Origin: Streptomyces reniochalinae
Lineage (GTDB): Bacteria; Actinomycetota; Actinomycetes; Streptomycetales; Streptomycetaceae
NCBI RefSeq assembly: GCF_003323735.1
Contig: NZ_QOIM01000041.1
Coordinates: 287,938 to 351,937 of the forward strand
DNA: 64,000 nt
Direction of reading: 5' to 3'
Under the pieces are notes generated by a model, which was not told the origin of the DNA, searched no databases, and worked only from the letters and a program-made list of their open reading frames with translations. The translations under genes and the position numbers were made by a program. Position 1 is the stretch's first letter, and the number at the start of each line of letters is the position of its first letter. Below are positions 60,811 to 64,000 of the stretch, piece after piece.

Positions 60811-63382
60811 CGAGAACCCCGGTACCCCGACGCCCGACCAGACGCGTGCCGAGCCCGGCCGGACGCGCGCCGCCGTGGAGGCCGCGCTCGCCCGGCTGGA
60901 CCTGACCGCCAAGGTGGCGCTCCTCGGCGGTACCGACATGTGGTCGCTCGACCCCGCGGCCGCCCGGACGGAGGCCGGCTTCGGCCGCCTCGTCTTCTCC
61001 GACGGCCCGGCCGGGGTGCGGGGTGAGGACTGGAGCCCCGAGGACCCCAGCGTCGCCCTGCCCTCGCCCACGGCCATCGGCGCCACCTGGGACACCGGGG
61101 CCGCCCGGTGCGCCGGGCGGCTGCTGGCCCAGGAGGCCCGCGGCAAGGGCGCCCACGTCGTCCTGGCCCCCACCATCAACCTGCACCGCACCCCGTACGG
61201 CGGGCGCCACTTCGAGGCGTACTCCGAGGACCCTCAGCTGACCGGCGTGCTGGGCGCCGCGCTGGTCGCGGGGGTCCAGGAGGGCGGTGTCGGTGCCACA
61301 CCCAAGCACTACGTGGCCAACGACGCCGAGACCGACCGCTACACCGTGGACGTGCGCGCGGACGGCCGCACCCTGCGGGAGCTGTACCTCGCGCCCTTCG
61401 AGCGGGTGGTCCGCACGGCCCGGCCCTGGGCGCTCATGGCCGCCTACAACAGCGTCAACGGCGTCACCATGAGTGAACACGACGTGCTCGTGGGCGGGGT
61501 GCTGCGCGGCGAGTGGGGCTTCGACGGCGCCCTCGTCTCCGACTGGACGGGAGCCCGCTCCACCGTCGGCTGCGCCCTCGGCGGCCTCGACCTGGCCATG
61601 CCGGGACCCGACACCGTCTACGGTGAGCACCTGGTCGCCGCCGTCCGCGAGGGCAAGGTGGCCGAGGAGACGGTCGACGCCCTCGCCCGGCGGGTGCTGC
61701 TGCTGGCCGCACGCGTCGGCGTCCTCGGCGACGTCCCGCCGGCCGTCCCCGCCGAAGTGGTGCCCGCCCCACTCGACGGGCCCGCCACCGTGCGCGATCT
61801 GGCCGCGCGCTCCTTCGTCCTGCTGCGCAACCAGGACGCCGTGCTGCCGCTCGCCGAGGGCACCGCCACGGCCCCCGATGCCGCCACCGAAGCGCCACCC
61901 CGCCGCCGGATCGCGGTCAGCGGCCTGCACGCCTCCGTGCTCCGGTTCGGCGGCGGGGGCAGCTCGCAGGTCTTTCCCGCGCAGGTCAGCTCCCCTGTGG
62001 ACGCGCTTGGGGCCGCGCTCCCTGACGGGACCGAGCTGACCTACGAGCCCGGGCCCGACCCGCGCTCCCGCCTCGGGCCCGCGACCCACGCCGACGGCTT
62101 CCGGCTGACGGCCGTCCTGCACGGTCTGGACGACGCCGAGATCGCCCGCGCCGACCAGCGGGACGGCAGCGTCCGCTGGATGGGCGGCCTGCCGGGCGGT
62201 GCCTCCTTCTCCGACCTGGGCCGCGTCGAGCTGACGGGCGCGTTCACCCCGGCGTGGAGCGGCACGCACCGGCTGGCCGTCAGCGGTGTCGGCCACTTCC
62301 GGCTGGAGGCGGGGGAGCGGGTGCTCTACGACGGGGAGCTCCAGCCCGAGAGCGAGGACCCGGCCGCCGCGTTCCTCAACCCTCCGCAGCGGGTCTTCCT
62401 CCTCGACGCGGAGGCCGGGGCGAGCGTCCCCGTACGGCTCGTCCACTCGGTCTCCTCCCACGGTGCCGGCGGCCTGTTCGGGCTGATCTCCTTCGCGCTC
62501 GGCTACGGCGCCCCCGCCGTGCCCGAGGACGAGCTGATCGACCGGGCCGTACGACAGGCGGCAGCCGCCGACAGCGCGCTCGTCTTCGTCGGCACCACGG
62601 ACGAGTCGGAGAGCGAGGGCGTCGACCGCGACACCCTGGCCCTTCCGGGCCGCCAGGACGACCTGGTCGCCCGCGTCGCCGAGGTCAACCCCCGCACCGT
62701 CGTCGTGGTCAACGCGGGGGCGCCCGTGCTGATGCCCTGGCGTCACGACGTCGCCGCCGTACTGCTGTGCTGGTTCCCCGGTCAGGCAGGGGGTGACGCG
62801 CTCGCCGACGTGCTGCTCGGCGCGGCGGAACCCGGCGGGAGACTGCCGACCACCTGGCCCGACGCGGAGGAGGACCTGCCCGTGCACCAGGTCGTCCCCG
62901 GCCCCGACGGACAGCTCCCGTACGCCGAGGGCCCGTGGATCGGCTACCGCGCCTGGCGGCGGGCCGACGGGCCGCAGCCCGCCTACTGGTTCGGCCACGG
63001 CCTCGGCTACACCACGTGGGAGTACGAATCCCTGAACGTCACGGAACGCACCCCCGCCACGTCAGGTGACGACCCGTACGCACCGGTCGCGGAGGTCGTC
63101 GTCCGCGTCCGCAACAGTGGCTCACGCGCGGGACGCGAGGTCGTCCAGCTCTACCTCGGACCCGACGGGGCCGACCGCGGGCTCGCGGCCTTCGCCGTCG
63201 TGCAGGCCGCCGCCGGAGCCTCGGCGGACGCCAGGCTGACCGTCCCGCTGCGCGCGGTGCAGTCCTGGGACGACGCGACGCAGACCTGGCACGCCCGTCC
63301 GGGACCTGCCACCTTCGCGGCGGGCCGCAGCGCGGCCGACATCCGCCTGACGGCCGAGCTGGAACTGGCCGTTGAGGGCTGA
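60797..63382 (+). CDS. GH3 beta-glucosidase with PA14 insert
   Basis: 861 residues. The GH3 N-domain starts LDLTAKVALLGGTDMW. PTPKHYVAND-type GATPKHYVANDAETDR follows, and the nucleophile is Asp249 in VSDWTGARST. The C-domain begins FVLLRNQDAVLPL and is interrupted by a PA14-like insert (about 400-560, SGTHRLAVSGVGHFRLEAGERVLYDGE). After it TTDESESEGVDRDTLALPG supplies the acid/base region, and a fibronectin-III-like domain closes (NSGSRAGREVVQLYL). No signal peptide, so it is cytoplasmic. The start is a GTG (60797, or 60803) without a strong ribosome site. It hydrolyses beta-glucosides or xylosides. Confidence 0.92.
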   Translation: MAVSSENPGTPTPDQTRAEPGRTRAAVEAALARLDLTAKVALLGGTDMWSLDPAAARTEAGFGRLVFSDGPAGVRGEDWSPEDPSVALPSPTAIGATWDTGAARCAGRLLAQEARGKGAHVVLAPTINLHRTPYGGRHFEAYSEDPQLTGVLGAALVAGVQEGGVGATPKHYVANDAETDRYTVDVRADGRTLRELYLAPFERVVRTARPWALMAAYNSVNGVTMSEHDVLVGGVLRGEWGFDGALVSDWTGARSTVGCALGGLDLAMPGPDTVYGEHLVAAVREGKVAEETVDALARRVLLLAARVGVLGDVPPAVPAEVVPAPLDGPATVRDLAARSFVLLRNQDAVLPLAEGTATAPDAATEAPPRRRIAVSGLHASVLRFGGGGSSQVFPAQVSSPVDALGAALPDGTELTYEPGPDPRSRLGPATHADGFRLTAVLHGLDDAEIARADQRDGSVRWMGGLPGGASFSDLGRVELTGAFTPAWSGTHRLAVSGVGHFRLEAGERVLYDGELQPESEDPAAAFLNPPQRVFLLDAEAGASVPVRLVHSVSSHGAGGLFGLISFALGYGAPAVPEDELIDRAVRQAAAADSALVFVGTTDESESEGVDRDTLALPGRQDDLVARVAEVNPRTVVVVNAGAPVLMPWRHDVAAVLLCWFPGQAGGDALADVLLGAAEPGGRLPTTWPDAEEDLPVHQVVPGPDGQLPYAEGPWIGYRAWRRADGPQPAYWFGHGLGYTTWEYESLNVTERTPATSGDDPYAPVAEVVVRVRNSGSRAGREVVQLYLGPDGADRGLAAFAVVQAAAGASADARLTVPLRAVQSWDDATQTWHARPGPATFAAGRSAADIRLTAELELAVEG

Positions 63383-63692
63383 ATACCGCCGACGGTGCGT
63401 AGGGGGTCGGTGTGCTGGGGGTGGGGGTGGTGGGGGCCGGGTGTGAGGGCACCCATAGGGGCCAGGTCACATACGAAGCGCCTTCGGATGTCCGAGGGGC
63501 CGGGGCCGGGGCCGGGAGGGTGGGGTGGAGTGGCGCACGACGGCCGGTGAAGCGGACGAAGCGGGATAGTACGTCACATAGTTGTCGGGGCGGGGAGCCG
63601 GTCCGCAGGGTGGCACCCAGGTCGCGACGAGACCGGGCACCCGCCCGAAGACGCGGCCGGATGTGTCCCCCCTCGAAAGGCATCCCGCTCGC
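63383..63692 (+). promoter_or_regulatory. Structured leader, candidate c-di-AMP riboswitch
   Basis: 310 bases before a cell-wall-type secreted protein. From about 63588 to 63646 helices can nest. GGGCGG (63588-63593) pairs with CCGCCC (63641-63646). GGGTG (63608-63612) can pair with either of two CACCC blocks (63614-63618 or 63638-63642), and GGTC (63620-63623) pairs with GACC (63631-63634). The choice of two partners is switch-like. In Streptomyces, ydaO/c-di-AMP riboswitches precede resuscitation and lytic wall genes, and GGGGAGCCGG...GGGTGGCACC recalls them; I could not check the covariance model. Confidence 0.4.
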
Positions 63693-64000
63693 ATGCGTAC
63701 TGCTCTGCGCAACACCAAGCTGACCACCGGCCTGACCCTCCTGGGCGCCGCCGGTATCGCCACCACCGCACTGGGCGGCACCGCCCACGCCACCACCACC
63801 GCGCCCCAGGCCAAGCCCGCGGCCCACGCCACCAAGGCCGCCAAGGCCGCCGACAAGGACGACAAGGCCAACAAGAAGACCGACAAGGGCGACAAGAAGG
63901 CCGACAAGGCCGGCGAGAAGAAGGCCGAGAAGGGCAAGTCCTACCCCGACAACCTGGACGGCTGGATCCGTGAGGCCAAGGCCATCATGGACAAGCACGA
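63693..64000 (+). CDS. Secreted SLT/lysozyme-like protein, cut by the window end
   Basis: The first 102 codons are present. Signal peptide MRTALRNTKLTTGLTLLGAA, cleaved near GTAHA. A Lys/Ala/Asp-rich linker (KAADKDDKANKKTDKG) leads to SYPDNLDGWIREAKAIMDKH, the start of a transglycosylase-type domain known from Streptomyces wall hydrolases. The catalytic part lies beyond 64000. The ribosome site (AAAGG, 13 bases off) is weak. Confidence 0.7.
   Translation, partial: MRTALRNTKLTTGLTLLGAAGIATTALGGTAHATTTAPQAKPAAHATKAAKAADKDDKANKKTDKGDKKADKAGEKKAEKGKSYPDNLDGWIREAKAIMDKH

Noticed and set aside
58739..62998. A 1419-codon minus-strand frame opposite the CDF/GH3 region
   Set aside because: It overlaps a certain GH3 gene and terminators, and its translation shows no domain.
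1..64000. tRNA or rRNA genes
   Set aside because: I saw no cloverleaf with a conserved TTCGA arm or rRNA core sequence in the intergenic gaps.

Overview
The window is about 72-75% GC by eye. It has strong GGAGG-type ribosome binding sites, many GTG/TTG starts and dense 4-nt gene overlaps. It also carries a short chaplin, a DasR-like box before a chitin-type LPMO, and abundant secreted proteins and regulators. All of this points to a Streptomyces (or close relative) chromosome. I made no database comparison; identifications rest on motifs, domain order and gene context.

Layout. (1) 0.1-7.6 kb: an aromatic catabolism operon on the minus strand, pcaH-pcaG-pcaB-pcaD-pobA, with every junction overlapping. 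It diverges from a two-module IclR-type regulator, and an IclR-like inverted repeat lies between them. Together these convert 4-hydroxybenzoate to protocatechuate and on toward beta-ketoadipate, but pcaC, pcaIJ and pcaF are absent. (2) 7.7-9.5 kb: a nucleotidyltransferase-fold protein, a tiny secreted protein and a short chaplin. (3) 9.5-18.9 kb: a complete [NiFe]-hydrogenase maturation set on the minus strand, in transcription order winged-helix protein, endopeptidase, hypA, hypB, hypF, hypC, hypD, hypE, hypX. No hydrogenase subunit genes are in view. (4) 19-29 kb: a LacI regulator with its likely operator, a GAF-LuxR regulator behind an acyl-CoA synthetase, an NmrA-type reductase, a membrane SpoIIE-type phosphatase, an AA10 LPMO, and a glutamine-synthetase-like enzyme coupled to an amidohydrolase. 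(5) 29-33.3 kb: an accessory patch with an XRE/DUF5753 regulator, IS701- and IS5-type transposase wrecks, a small membrane protein, and a second methionine aminopeptidase divergent from a small XRE regulator. (6) 33.4-39.7 kb: thiolase, LysR, a double-domain 3-hydroxyacyl-CoA dehydrogenase and an acyl-CoA dehydrogenase (short-chain acyl-CoA metabolism), then a secreted isoaspartyl-peptidase-type hydrolase.

(7) 40.1-59.1 kb is the most interesting part, an extended mce locus. It holds a PucR-type regulator and three secreted proteins, two of which share a C-terminal domain. These are followed by an almost gapless operon: ATPase, two YrbE permeases, MceA-F, four Mce-associated membrane proteins arranged as a duplicated pair (A-B-A'-B'), and a secreted lytic transglycosylase. 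MceE lacks the lipobox cysteine normal for its position. I read this as an envelope-spanning lipid or sterol importer packaged with its own wall-remodelling enzyme and secreted partners.

(8) 59.3-64 kb: a CDF metal exporter divergent from a GH3 beta-glucosidase with a PA14 insert, separated by a GC-rich tandem repeat and a 9-bp repeat that encodes a possible leader peptide. The window ends inside a secreted SLT-type protein preceded by a structured leader that may be a c-di-AMP riboswitch.
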